In this document: positions 51,286 to 60,338 of the stretch, in pieces
How positions within the stretch are numbered: the first letter of the stretch is position 1
How the letters are laid out: every line of letters starts with the position of its first letter
Assembly (NCBI RefSeq): GCF_010727325.1
Contig: NZ_AP022565.1
Location: forward strand, 3,410,001-3,474,000
Source of the DNA: Mycolicibacterium alvei
Lineage (GTDB): Bacteria > Actinomycetota > Actinomycetes > Mycobacteriales > Mycobacteriaceae
Length of the DNA: 64,000 bases
Direction of reading: 5' to 3'
Notes under the pieces: model-generated
Databases searched by the model: none
The model's input: the letters and a program-made list of their open reading frames with translations, nothing else
Told to the model about the DNA's origin: nothing
Program-made: the position numbers and the translations under genes

Positions 51286-51732
51286 CTAGCGCGCCGCGGC
51301 GGTCGCGGGACCCGGAAGCGGACCCGTCGCCGGGATCTGGGTGGCCTGGACCAGCCCCATCAGCTGCGGCATGGTGACGGGCAGCTTGCAACGCGTCCCG
51401 AGGACGGTCAGCGGCTGCTGCAGCTGCTGGATGTCCTTGGCGGCCTGAGGGTCGGTGTCGAAGTAGGCCTTGAGGGCCGCGATCGACGTGGCGCCCCCCT
51501 GCTGCTGACTGATCGTGGTCAGGGCCTGGTTGGTCTTCGGATGGGTGTCCAGGTAGTTGCCGATGTTGGTGGCCACCCCGCCTGCGGTGCGGGCGACCTC
51601 GCTGGCCGCACACGGATCGGTCGCCGCCGTGGCGGAGGGGACCGCGAGCACGGCCACCGTCGCACCGCCGGCCGCGATTGCCGCGAGGACGGCGGCCAGC
51701 GGCCGGCGCAATCCACCGTTGGTCGGTTGCAT
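51286..51732 (-). CDS. Rv0203-type secreted hemophore/heme-binding protein (copy 2)
   Basis: This 148-residue paralogue has the same layout: a signal peptide (PLAAVLAAIAAGGATVAVLA) cleaved near ATAATD, and two cysteines (TDPCAASEVARTAGG and LGTRCKLPV). The core helix region is IGNYLDTHPKTNQALTTISQ. A Pro/Ala-rich tail extends past the second Cys. A GAAGGAG ribosome site precedes the ATG. It is divergent from mmpL11 across 279 bp, which should hold both promoters. It probably acts in heme capture together with copy 1 and MmpL11. Confidence 0.82.
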   Translation of the reverse strand: MQPTNGGLRRPLAAVLAAIAAGGATVAVLAVPSATAATDPCAASEVARTAGGVATNIGNYLDTHPKTNQALTTISQQQGGATSIAALKAYFDTDPQAAKDIQQLQQPLTVLGTRCKLPVTMPQLMGLVQATQIPATGPLPGPATAAAR

Positions 51733-52011
51733 GGAGAACTCCTTCAGCGTGGGCCCCTGCGCACACGTCAGCCGGGGTCGTCCTCAGCTATGTCGCGCGA
51801 CGGCGCCGATCCGTTAGCCGAGCGCGGCGGCGGCGGTCACGTAACGCTACGGATGGCAGCTGTGGATATTGCTGTGAACGTCTCGGGGCGATCTCAGAAC
51901 CGGAAGAGAGCGGGCCACACTACACCCGTGGAGGTACGCTCTCGCTGACACAAGCCAGGACACGCCCAGCCATGTTGGGGGAGAAAGCGGGGACCTCGCA
52001 TCCAGCAGTTC

Positions 52012-54870
52012 ATGATGCGCTTGAGCAGCTATCTGCGCAGATTCCGCTGGGCGGTTTTCGCGACTTGGTTGTTGCTTCTGGTGCCCTCGATCTACCTCGC
52101 GATCAACCAGTCGTCCAATCTGACCGGCGGCGGTTTCGACGTCGAAGGTTCACAGTCGCTCCACGTCCAGCGACAACTCGAGGAGAATTTCCCGGATCAG
52201 GGCGCGTCCCCACTTGCCCTGATCGCGGCTCCCCGCGCGGACGCCTCGTTCGAGGACATGAACTCTGCGGTGGCGTGGTTGGAGAAGATCGCGGGCCAGG
52301 TGCCCAGCGTCAAGATCGTGCCGAATCCGCAACAGCGCGCCCCGCAGCCGGACCGCCCGTACGTCATCACCTTGCAGCTGGACTTCAACAACACCGGCGC
52401 GGTGGACGTGGCCAAACAGCTGCGCCAGAAGGTCGGGATACACGGCGAAAACCCGGGTGAGAGCGAGAACGGCAAGGTCAAGTTCTATGTCATCGGGCAG
52501 GGTGCCCTCGGCGCGGCCGCCACCCAGGCCACCAAGCACGACGTCGCCGCGGCCGAGAAGTGGAACCTGCCGATCGTGTTGATCGTGCTGCTGGCGGTGT
52601 TCGGCTCGCTGGCCGCGGCGGCACTGCCGCTGGTGCTCGGCATCTGCACGGTCGTGGTGACCATGGGCCTGGTCTATCTGCTGTCCATGTACACGCAGAT
52701 GAGCGTGTTCGCCACCTCGACGGTGTCGATGTTCGGTATCGCCCTGGCCATCGACTATTCCCTGTTCATCCTGATGCGGTACCGCGAGGAGTTGCGGGCC
52801 GGCCGCGATCCGACCGATGCGGTCGACGCCGCCATGGCCACCTCCGGACTGGCGGTGACGCTGTCGGGACTCACGGTGATCGCCTCGGTCACCGGCATCT
52901 ACCTCATCAACACCCCCGTCCTGGTGTCTATGGCCACCGGCGCGATCCTGGCCGTCGCGGTCGCGGTACTGACCTCCATCACATTGACCCCGGCGGTGCT
53001 GGCGACGTTCGGCAACGCCGCCGCCAAACGCTCGTCCTACCTGCACTGGTCACGGCGCGTCGAGGCGAGTCAGTCGCGGTTCTGGACCCGGTGGACCGGC
53101 GCGGTCATGCGCCGTCCCTGGGCCTCTGCCGCGAGCGCGGCAGTCCTGTTGTTGATCCTGGCGGCCCCGGCGTTCGGCATGGTCCTGGGCAACAGCATGC
53201 AGCGCCAGTTCGAGCCCACCCACGAGATCCGCGGCGGCGTCAACGCCGCCGCCGACGCATTGGGCCCCGGCGCGCTGGGCCCGGTGCGGGTGCTCGTGAC
53301 GTTCCCGGGTGGCACCGCATCCGGACCCAAGGGCACCGCCACCATCGACGCGGTACGCCAGGAGATGGCCAGAACACCCCATGTGGTGAACGTGCAGCCG
53401 CCCGTGTTCGCCGACAACAACAGCAGCGCGCTGCTGTCTGCCGTGCTGTCGGTGGACCCGGAAGACCTGGCCGCCCGCGAGGCCATCGACTGGATGCGGG
53501 ACCACCTGCCCGTGGCCGCGGGGGCGGACGCACGGATCGATGTCGGCGGCCCGACCGCCCTGATCAAGGATTTCGACGATCGGGTCTCCAGCACCCAGCC
53601 GCTGGTGTTCCTGTTCGTCGCGCTGATTGCCTTCGTGATGCTGTTGGTGTCGATCCGGTCGGTACTGCTGGCGCTCAAGGGCGTGGTGATGACGGTGCTG
53701 TCGGTGGCCGCGGCCTACGGCAGCCTGGTGGTCGTCTTCCAATGGGGCTGGTTCGAGGATCTGGGCTTCGAGAAGATCAGCTCGCTCGACAGCACCGTTC
53801 CGCCGTTGGTTCTGGCGATGACCTTCGGCCTGTCGATGGACTACGAGATCTTTTTGCTCACCCGGATTCGGGAGCGGTTCCTCCAGACCGCCGACACCCG
53901 CGACGCGGTTGCCTACGGCGTCAGCACCAGCGCGCGCACCATCACCAGCGCCGCGTTGATCATGATCGCGGTGTTCATCGGGTTCGCTTTTGCCGGCATG
54001 CCCCTGGTGGCCCAGCTCGGTGTGGCCTGCGCGGTGGCCATCGCGGTCGACGCGACCGTGGTCCGGCTGATCCTCGTGCCCGCCCTGATGGCCATGTTCG
54101 ACGAATGGAACTGGTGGCTGCCGCACTGGTTGGACCGGCTGTTGCCCGAGGTGGACTTCGAGAAGCCTTTGCCCAAGGTCGAGGTCACCGATCTGGTGAT
54201 CATCCCCGACGGCATCTCGGCGCTGGGTCCCAGCGGATCAGACCTGCGCATGATGGTGCGGACCGCCGCCCGGATGAAACATCTTGCCCCGCAGACGATC
54301 ATCGTCACCGATCCGCTGGCGTTCAGCGGCTGCGGCAAACCGTCCGCATGGCTGGCGGCGCAGCGGCCGGGCGGGCCGAAACGCTGCCCTGGTGTGCATC
54401 CGGTAACGATGTGGCGGGGCAGGCTCTCGGTAGCCGTGGACGCGCTTGAGGCCGAGGCCGAGGCCCAGCGGGCTCCGATGAAACGGCTCGGCCCGGTCGA
54501 GACCACCAATGTGCAGCTGCCGACCGGTGATCGGCTGCAGATCCCGACCGGCGCCGAAACGCTGCGGATGAAGAGTTATCTGGTCATGTGCCGCAACAGC
54601 ACCAAAGACTTTGAAGAGTTTGCTGATCTTGTCGAGTCGATGGAAACCGAGACCGCAGCCCTGGTGTTGTCGGGCATGGACCGGTATTACTGTGGGCAGA
54701 ACCCGACGAGCAGATGGGTGGCCACGCAGCTGGTGCGGCGGCTGGCCGACCCGCAGCCGTCCGACGAGCGCGAGTTCGCGATGTCGGACCCGGATGCAGC
54801 TGCCGAATGGGAGAAGGTCAGGCAGCGCTGCCTGTCAGTTGCGGTAGCAATGCTTGAGGAGGCGAAGTGA
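52012..54870 (+). CDS. mmpL11: MmpL11 RND-family transporter
   Basis: This 952-residue transporter has an N-terminal helix (WAVFATWLLLLVPSIYLAIN), two transmembrane blocks and a long C-terminal cytosolic domain. The proton-relay Asp-Tyr pairs are intact (GIALAIDYSLFILMRYR and GLSMDYEIFLLTRIRERF). MmpL11 exports mycolic wax ester and long-chain triacylglycerol and contributes to heme uptake. Its TGA overlaps the GTG of the Rv0201c-like gene, and the divergent hemophore gene fits the heme role. Either of two neighbouring ATGs (52012 or 52015) may be used. Confidence 0.95.
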   Translation: MMRLSSYLRRFRWAVFATWLLLLVPSIYLAINQSSNLTGGGFDVEGSQSLHVQRQLEENFPDQGASPLALIAAPRADASFEDMNSAVAWLEKIAGQVPSVKIVPNPQQRAPQPDRPYVITLQLDFNNTGAVDVAKQLRQKVGIHGENPGESENGKVKFYVIGQGALGAAATQATKHDVAAAEKWNLPIVLIVLLAVFGSLAAAALPLVLGICTVVVTMGLVYLLSMYTQMSVFATSTVSMFGIALAIDYSLFILMRYREELRAGRDPTDAVDAAMATSGLAVTLSGLTVIASVTGIYLINTPVLVSMATGAILAVAVAVLTSITLTPAVLATFGNAAAKRSSYLHWSRRVEASQSRFWTRWTGAVMRRPWASAASAAVLLLILAAPAFGMVLGNSMQRQFEPTHEIRGGVNAAADALGPGALGPVRVLVTFPGGTASGPKGTATIDAVRQEMARTPHVVNVQPPVFADNNSSALLSAVLSVDPEDLAAREAIDWMRDHLPVAAGADARIDVGGPTALIKDFDDRVSSTQPLVFLFVALIAFVMLLVSIRSVLLALKGVVMTVLSVAAAYGSLVVVFQWGWFEDLGFEKISSLDSTVPPLVLAMTFGLSMDYEIFLLTRIRERFLQTADTRDAVAYGVSTSARTITSAALIMIAVFIGFAFAGMPLVAQLGVACAVAIAVDATVVRLILVPALMAMFDEWNWWLPHWLDRLLPEVDFEKPLPKVEVTDLVIIPDGISALGPSGSDLRMMVRTAARMKHLAPQTIIVTDPLAFSGCGKPSAWLAAQRPGGPKRCPGVHPVTMWRGRLSVAVDALEAEAEAQRAPMKRLGPVETTNVQLPTGDRLQIPTGAETLRMKSYLVMCRNSTKDFEEFADLVESMETETAALVLSGMDRYYCGQNPTSRWVATQLVRRLADPQPSDEREFAMSDPDAAAEWEKVRQRCLSVAVAMLEEAK

Positions 54871-55757
54871 CGTTGGCCCCCGACGTCCGGGAACCGAGGG
54901 ATGCGCGGATTGCGCGTCGTGACGAGATTCAGCCGGCTCAATCGTCTGCTCGACGCCCCCAGGCGCCGCCGGCTCAACGCACCTCCGGGCAGCGCTCATC
55001 GACCCAACGAACCGCAGCCCAACGAACGACTGCGCAGCGGACCAACGCGCCGCGGCCCGCCTCGGCTCAGCCCACGTCGGCACCGCGCGACACGACGTCA
55101 CGCACGACCGGGCAGCGCAGTTCGGCACAACGCTCCCCGAGCACGCCCAACCAGGTACAACGGACACAGGAGCAACGTGCTCCCAAGCAGGACACCAAGG
55201 GACAGCGCACACAGGGGCAGGCAACGCAAACACCACGCACACCGGTCCAGCGCTCGAAGCAGCCGGCACAGCCACGACAACCGCGTCAGGGCCAGGCCGC
55301 GCCGCCGCAGCGTCAACCCACCTTCGACGAGCGGCCGGTCGAGTACTGGCCGACCGCGGCGATCCGTGCCGCCCTGGAGACCGACGACATGACGGTCTGG
55401 CAGCGCATCGTCGCCGCCATCAAGCGTGACCCCTACGGCCGGACCTCCCGACAGGTCGAAGAGGTTCTGCAGACCGCCCGGCCGTACGGGGTATCCAAGG
55501 CGCTGTCAGAAGTGCTGGTGCGCACCCGTGAGCACCTGGAAGCCACCGAACGCGCCGAGGTGGCCCACCAGATCCAAGCCATGCTGCGTCGCTCCGAGCT
55601 GCAGGCGCCCGAGTTCGCCTCGCGCATCGGGGTATCCAACGAGTCCTTCGCCGATTACCTGGAAGGCACCGTCAGCCCGCCGGCCTCGCTCCTGCTGCGT
55701 ATGCAGCGTCTCTCCGAACGCTTCGCGAAGCTGTCCGCGCAGCGTTCGGCGAAGTAG
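54867..55757 (+). CDS. Rv0201c-like protein with long disordered Gln/Arg/Thr-rich N-terminus
   Basis: The product has 296 residues from the GTG at 54867, overlapping the mmpL11 stop (GTGA). Residues ~20-150 are low complexity, repeatedly QRT, QRS, AQR and PAQ. The C-terminal ~140 residues form a conserved helical domain (EYWPTAAIRAALETDDMTVW ... FASRIGVSNESFADYLEGTV) with an XRE/helix-turn-helix-like segment. The M. tuberculosis protein is about 166 residues, so the N-terminal region appears to be an extension. It may bind DNA or act in the membrane-transport operon; the function is unknown. Confidence 0.8.
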   Translation: MTLAPDVREPRDARIARRDEIQPAQSSARRPQAPPAQRTSGQRSSTQRTAAQRTTAQRTNAPRPASAQPTSAPRDTTSRTTGQRSSAQRSPSTPNQVQRTQEQRAPKQDTKGQRTQGQATQTPRTPVQRSKQPAQPRQPRQGQAAPPQRQPTFDERPVEYWPTAAIRAALETDDMTVWQRIVAAIKRDPYGRTSRQVEEVLQTARPYGVSKALSEVLVRTREHLEATERAEVAHQIQAMLRRSELQAPEFASRIGVSNESFADYLEGTVSPPASLLLRMQRLSERFAKLSAQRSAK

Positions 55758-55778
55758 TCCAGAATCGTCGCTACCGCA

Positions 55779-56468
55779 TCAGCGCGAGTGCAACGGCGTC
55801 ACATTGTCGACGAGCCAACGCCCGTCGTTCTTGCTCAGGGCGACCCGTAGCGCCATGACCGCATTGTCGGTGGGTTTGCCCGGCGCACTCTGAGTTCCGC
55901 GCAGGACCACGGCCACACTGGCCACCTGCGGACCCAGTGCCTCCACACCGGCCGAGATGGTGCTCGCCGTGGCGGACACGTTCTTGCTTGCCAATTCCTT
56001 TGCCACATTGGCAAATTCGTTCTTGAACTGCTGAGCCTGACCCGGCGACATCATGGCCGTCGCGCGGTCGATCGAGCTGGTCGGGCTCTGCGGACTGAAC
56101 GTGGCGGTGGCCTCCGAGACGCTGCTGGCAATGCGCACCACCTCGTCGCGGTCGTTGTTGAAACTGCGGTCGGGCACGGTCCAGCGCAGGTAACCCACTG
56201 CCACCGCGGCCACCACGGCGGCGGCCGCCACTCCGGCGACAGCGAGCCGCAGTCCGGGGGCATCGTCGTCGGTGCCCAATGTCACGCCGTCGCGACGGGC
56301 CAGCGCGATGTTGACGATGACGCCCTGCACGATCAGCAGGCACAGCACCGAGCACAGCGAGACCCACCACAGCGGCCAGGACAGCGCCAGTCCGATGTAG
56401 AGCACCGCCGCGATGGCGGCCAGCGGGGCGGCGATGTCGAAAGCCAGCACACGCAACCGGTTTCTCAT
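55779..56468 (-). CDS. Rv0200-type membrane protein
   Basis: The product has 229 residues, the length of Rv0200, from the ATG at 56468; longer frames upstream overlie the next gene. Hydrophobic helices at ~7-55 (IAAPLAAIAAVLYIGLALSW, WVSLCSVLCLLIVQGVIVNI) and ~80-98 precede an extracytoplasmic domain that resembles Mce-associated (VirB8-like) proteins: RDEVVRIASSVSEATATFSP then VALSKNDGRWLVDNVTPLH. It overlaps the Rv0199-type gene by 4 bp. It is a likely envelope-complex partner without a defined substrate. Confidence 0.78.
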   Translation of the reverse strand: MRNRLRVLAFDIAAPLAAIAAVLYIGLALSWPLWWVSLCSVLCLLIVQGVIVNIALARRDGVTLGTDDDAPGLRLAVAGVAAAAVVAAVAVGYLRWTVPDRSFNNDRDEVVRIASSVSEATATFSPQSPTSSIDRATAMMSPGQAQQFKNEFANVAKELASKNVSATASTISAGVEALGPQVASVAVVLRGTQSAPGKPTDNAVMALRVALSKNDGRWLVDNVTPLHSR

Positions 56469-57109
56469 CGGATCGGCTCCAACCGCGAGACCATCAGGGT
56501 GCCGTCGACGTCGGAGACGTCCAGACGCAGGGTCCAGCGCACGGTCTGAGGCTTGTCCGTGCCCGCGTTCTCGCTGACCGAGGTCGCCACCACGAGCACG
56601 GTGTCGGTCCGCGACACCATCCCCGTCAGCTCCTTCTTGGGCGCAGGCATCGGACGGCCATCGGGGCCCGGCGGCGGGTGGTACAGCGATTCGATGGCTA
56701 CCGAGTCGATCTGCCCGGTGGTGCGGGCCTGCAGCCGCTGTACCAGGTCTCGGTAGGGCTGCACGGCGGCGTCGAAGTCGGCATTGAGCTGTCCGACCGT
56801 GCCCTCGCGCAGCTTCTGCATACCGGCCTCGACGGAGTCCTTGTTGATGTTGATCAGGACACTGGTCCAGTCGGCCGCAGTGCGCAGGACCCTGGTCTGG
56901 TACGTGCGCTCGTCGGACTCGCTGCGGTGGCCGGACCACACCATGACGGCCAGGACCACCGCTACGACCGCGATGAGTCCCGCCACCGCCGATGCGAAGC
57001 CGAAGCCGGTGAGGGCACCGCCGGAGTGATCGTCGGTGCTGTCCTTGCTGTCCTTGCTGTCCTTGCTGTCCTTGCTGTCCTTGCTGTCCTTGCTCGGCGC
57101 CTCGGGCAT
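56465..57109 (-). CDS. Rv0199-type Mce-associated-like membrane protein with KDS repeat
   Basis: The product has 214 residues from the ATG at 57109 (MPEAPSKDSKD). The N-terminal cytosolic part is a Lys-Asp-Ser repeat, six times, followed by a single transmembrane helix (ASAVAGLIAVVAVVLAVMVW) and an external VirB8/Mce-associated domain. That domain contains LRTAADWTSVLININKDSVE and LTGMVSRTDTVLVVATSVSE. It overlaps the Rv0200-type gene (ATGA), so the two probably form a complex. It is divergent from zmp1 across 65 bp. Its role is unknown. Confidence 0.78.
   Translation of the reverse strand: MPEAPSKDSKDSKDSKDSKDSKDSTDDHSGGALTGFGFASAVAGLIAVVAVVLAVMVWSGHRSESDERTYQTRVLRTAADWTSVLININKDSVEAGMQKLREGTVGQLNADFDAAVQPYRDLVQRLQARTTGQIDSVAIESLYHPPPGPDGRPMPAPKKELTGMVSRTDTVLVVATSVSENAGTDKPQTVRWTLRLDVSDVDGTLMVSRLEPIR
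57038..57091 (+). repeat. Six 9-bp tandem repeats (KDS codons)
   Basis: Six exact GCTGTCCTT units encode Lys-Asp-Ser on the minus strand within the Rv0199-type gene. All units are multiples of three, so copy-number change would not shift the frame. It is a possible variable-number locus useful for strain typing. Confidence 0.95.
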
Positions 57110-57174
57110 GGCCGTGAGGGTACCGCCAGCCAAACCCTCCCGGCGCACCCGCGGCCTTCTGGAAGAATGTCGGG

Positions 57175-59163
57175 GTGACGGTAGAAGCGATCAAGTCGGG
57201 TATCGATCTGAGCCATGTCGACCCGCAGGCCCGCCCGCAAGACGATTTGTTCGGCCACGTCAACGGCAGTTGGCTGACCGACTACGAGATTCCAGCCGAC
57301 CGCGCCACCGACGGCGCATTCCGGCTGCTGCACGACCGTGCCGAGGAACAGATCCGCGATCTGATCACCGCGGCCGCCGCGTCCGGCGCTGCGGCAGACA
57401 CCGACGAGCAGCGCATCGGTGATCTGTACGCCAGCTTCATGGACGAGCAGACCATCGCCGAGCGTGGCCTGACGCCGCTGCTCGAGGAGCTCGCCCTGAT
57501 CGACGCAGCTGCCGACAGTGACGCGCTGGCCGCGGTGCTGGGCGGCCTGGAACGTACCGGGGTGTCCGGTGGGGCCAGCGTGTACGTGGACACCGATTCC
57601 AAGGATTCGACGCGCTACCTGCTGCACATGAGCCAGTCCGGCCTCGGGCTGCCCGACGAGTCCTACTACCGCGACGAACAGCACGCCGAGATCCTGGCGG
57701 CCTATCCGGGCCACATCGCCCGGATGTTCACCATCGTCTTCGGGGCGGACACCGCGGCCGCTCAGACCGAGACGGCGGCCCGGATCGTGGCGCTGGAATC
57801 CAAGCTGGCCGCCGCGCACTGGGATGTGGTCAAGCGGCGCGACGCCGACCTGACCTACAACCTGCGCACGTTCGCCGACCTGGCGGCCGATGCCCCCGGA
57901 TTCGACTGGACCGGCTGGCTGGGGGCGCTCGGCAGCACACCGGAAGCGGTGGCCGAGCTGGTGCTGCGTCAGCCCGATTACGTGACGGCATTCGCCGCCC
58001 TCTGGGCCGGCGAAGATCTCGACGACTGGAAGGCCTGGACCCGCTGGCGCCTCATCCATTCGCGCGCCGGCCTGCTGACCGACGAGCTCGTGGCCGAGAA
58101 CTTCGACTTCTACGGCCGCACCCTGAGCGGCACCGAGCAGAATCGCGATCGCTGGAAGCGCGGCGTCTCGCTGGTCGAGGGCCTGATGGGCGATGCCCTG
58201 GGCAAGCTCTACGTGGCGCAGTATTTCCCGCCCGAGGCCAAGGCCCGGATGGACGAGTTGGTGGCCAATCTGCGCGAGGCGTACCGGGTCAGCATCAACG
58301 AGCTGGACTGGATGACCCCGGAGACCAGGGCCAAGGCGCTGGTGAAGCTGGACAAGTTCACCCCCAAGATCGGCTATCCAGCCCGCTGGCGGGACTATTC
58401 GGCGCTGGTCGTCGAGCGCGACGACCTGTACGGCAACTACCGCCGTGGCCATGTGGTGAACTCCGATCGCGAGCTGGCCAAGCTGGGTGGCCCGGTGGAT
58501 CGCGATGAATGGTTCATGACACCGCAGACGGTCAATGCCTACTACAACCCGGGGATGAACGAAATCGTCTTTCCCGCAGCGATTCTGCAGCCACCGTTCT
58601 TCGACGCCCAAGCCGACGACGCCGCCAACTACGGCGGTATCGGCGCGGTGATCGGGCACGAGATCGGTCACGGTTTCGACGACCAGGGCGCCAAGTACGA
58701 CGGCGACGGCAACCTTGTCGACTGGTGGACCGATGCCGATCGCGCCGAATTCGGGCTCCGCACAAAGGCTTTGATTGATCAGTACGAACAGTTCAGCCCG
58801 CGCGGGCTGGACGGCTCGCACCACGTCAATGGAGCGTTCACGGTCGGCGAGAACATCGGGGACCTCGGCGGGCTGTCCATCGCCCTGCTGGCCTATCAGC
58901 TGTCACTGAAAGGCCAGGAGGCCCCGGTGATCGACGGGCTGACCGGCGTGCAGCGCGTCTACTTCGGCTGGGCTCAGGTGTGGCGGACCAAATCCCGCGA
59001 CGCCGAGGCGATCCGGCGTCTGGCGGTCGATCCCCACTCACCCCCGGAGTTCCGTTGCAATGGCGTCATCCGCAACATCGACTCGTTCTACGAGGCGTTC
59101 GAGGTGGCCGATTCCGACGAGCTGTACCTGGAACCGGCTCAGCGCGTGCGCATCTGGAACTAG
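57175..59163 (+). CDS. zmp1: Zinc metalloprotease Zmp1 (M13 family)
   Basis: This 662-residue M13 (neprilysin/PepO) protease compares with about 663 for Rv0198c. The zinc motif HEIGH lies at residues 495-499 (IGHEIGHGFDD), the third ligand Glu is in GENIGDLGGL, and the substrate motif NAYYNP is present. No signal peptide is seen, in line with leaderless mycobacterial Zmp1. In M. tuberculosis it limits inflammasome activation; here it is probably a peptidase of envelope or intracellular peptides. The start is a GTG at 57175. A strong hairpin terminator follows. Confidence 0.95.
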   Translation: MTVEAIKSGIDLSHVDPQARPQDDLFGHVNGSWLTDYEIPADRATDGAFRLLHDRAEEQIRDLITAAAASGAAADTDEQRIGDLYASFMDEQTIAERGLTPLLEELALIDAAADSDALAAVLGGLERTGVSGGASVYVDTDSKDSTRYLLHMSQSGLGLPDESYYRDEQHAEILAAYPGHIARMFTIVFGADTAAAQTETAARIVALESKLAAAHWDVVKRRDADLTYNLRTFADLAADAPGFDWTGWLGALGSTPEAVAELVLRQPDYVTAFAALWAGEDLDDWKAWTRWRLIHSRAGLLTDELVAENFDFYGRTLSGTEQNRDRWKRGVSLVEGLMGDALGKLYVAQYFPPEAKARMDELVANLREAYRVSINELDWMTPETRAKALVKLDKFTPKIGYPARWRDYSALVVERDDLYGNYRRGHVVNSDRELAKLGGPVDRDEWFMTPQTVNAYYNPGMNEIVFPAAILQPPFFDAQADDAANYGGIGAVIGHEIGHGFDDQGAKYDGDGNLVDWWTDADRAEFGLRTKALIDQYEQFSPRGLDGSHHVNGAFTVGENIGDLGGLSIALLAYQLSLKGQEAPVIDGLTGVQRVYFGWAQVWRTKSRDAEAIRRLAVDPHSPPEFRCNGVIRNIDSFYEAFEVADSDELYLEPAQRVRIWN

Positions 59164-59172
59164 CCGGATACC

Positions 59173-59204
59173 ACAAAACCCCCGCGGCGACGCGGGGGTT
59201 TTGT
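59173..59204. terminator. Bidirectional intrinsic terminator (GNRA tetraloop) between zmp1 and L,D-transpeptidase
   Basis: ACAAAACCCCCGCG and its complement form a perfect 14-bp stem with a GCGA loop. The right arm ends in TTTTGT on one strand, with AAAACA giving a U run on the other, so it can terminate both convergent genes. Confidence 0.92.
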
Positions 59205-59218
59205 CGTATGCCTCGGTG

Positions 59219-60196
59219 TTAGAACATCTGCCAGTCGGATGCACCGTCAGGCGTGTTGTACCAGCCACCACCGGTGTTCTTGATCACCACCGGGTCACCG
59301 CTGCCGAAGTTGTCGTAGAACCACTTGGCATTCTCCGGGCTCAGGTTGATGCACCCGTGGCTCACGTTGGAGTTGCCCTGTGAGGCCACCGACCACGGCG
59401 CGCTGTGCACGAAGATGCCGCTGTTGTCGATCCGGACGGCATCCTTCACCTTGAGCTTGTAGCCCTCCTTGGAGTCCACCGGGACACCGTAGGTCGACGA
59501 ATCCATCACGATGTCGGCGAACTTCTCCAGCACGTAGTACGTGCCGTTCTTGGTCTCATGCTTGCCGTCGGGCTTGCCCATCGACACCGGGAAGGTCTTC
59601 TCCAACTTCCCGTTGCGCATGACCTCCATCTTCTTGCTCTTGTCATCGATGGTGGCCACCAGGTAGTCACCAACCCGGAAGCTGGACTTGGTGCCTGCCG
59701 CATCGATGTTCACCACGGTGTTGGACGGCCAGAAGTCCTGGGGACGCCAGCGCAGCTGGGTGTCGGTGACCCAGTAGAAGCGGCCGGCCACCGGCGGGTT
59801 GGAGGTGATCCGGATGGCATCCTGGGCCATCTGCCGGTCGGCGATCGGCCGCTGGAAGTTGATGTAGATCGGTTTGGCGACGCCCACCATGGAGCCGTTG
59901 ACCGGGTTGAAGGACGGCGGCAGGAACGGTGCCTCACCGGTGAACGGTGTGGAGTTCTGCCCGGGCGCGGTCCCCTCGAACGGCACCGTCGGGGAGCCGT
60001 AGTTGATGATCGGCGCGGGCGCCGCGGCGTCGGCGGGCGGTGCGAACGGGTCCGGCACGGGCGCCGGGGCCGCAGGGTCGACGGGTGCCGGCGGCACCTC
60101 GGGATCTGCGTAGGCGGATGGGCTGAACACCATTGCACCCGCGAGTCCCGCGGCCATGAAAGCAGTGATCAGTCGACTTTTTGCCGATTTCGGCAT
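59219..60196 (-). CDS. L,D-transpeptidase (YkuD domain, Rv0192-like)
   Basis: The product has 325 residues. It has an N-terminal signal segment ([20 protein letters not shown]) with no lipobox, then a Pro/Ala-rich linker and an Ig-like domain. The YkuD catalytic domain ends with [10 protein letters not shown] and the active-site motif [19 protein letters not shown], carrying the catalytic Cys and His. It forms 3-3 cross-links in peptidoglycan and is a carbapenem target. Rv0192 (LdtMt4) occupies the same locus, so it is the likely orthologue, although it is somewhat shorter here. Confidence 0.92.
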   Translation of the reverse strand: MPKSAKSRLITAFMAAGLAGAMVFSPSAYADPEVPPAPVDPAAPAPVPDPFAPPADAAAPAPIINYGSPTVPFEGTAPGQNSTPFTGEAPFLPPSFNPVNGSMVGVAKPIYINFQRPIADRQMAQDAIRITSNPPVAGRFYWVTDTQLRWRPQDFWPSNTVVNIDAAGTKSSFRVGDYLVATIDDKSKKMEVMRNGKLEKTFPVSMGKPDGKHETKNGTYYVLEKFADIVMDSSTYGVPVDSKEGYKLKVKDAVRIDNSGIFVHSAPWSVASQGNSNVSHGCINLSPENAKWFYDNFGSGDPVVIKNTGGGWYNTPDGASDWQMF

Positions 60197-60338
60197 AGGT
60201 AACCTCCAGACAGCACAACTTGCTCCAGTGTCTCACAGCGCGATGACCAGCTACTGCCGCGAGAAGCCGCCACCCCCCGGCAGCGGCCGACCCCACGGCG
60301 CTGAACTGCGATGTTTATCGACTGTGAGCTTGGTTGCG

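Noticed and set aside
51880..51960. GAGAGCG...CGCTCTC inverted repeat before mmpL11
   Set aside because: Seven-base arms with a 24-base spacer in GC-rich DNA are not convincing without other support.
56962..58824. A long open frame (about 620 codons) on the minus strand opposite zmp1
   Set aside because: It is antisense to a clear M13 protease, with no motifs and His/Gly/Val-rich composition typical of shadow frames.
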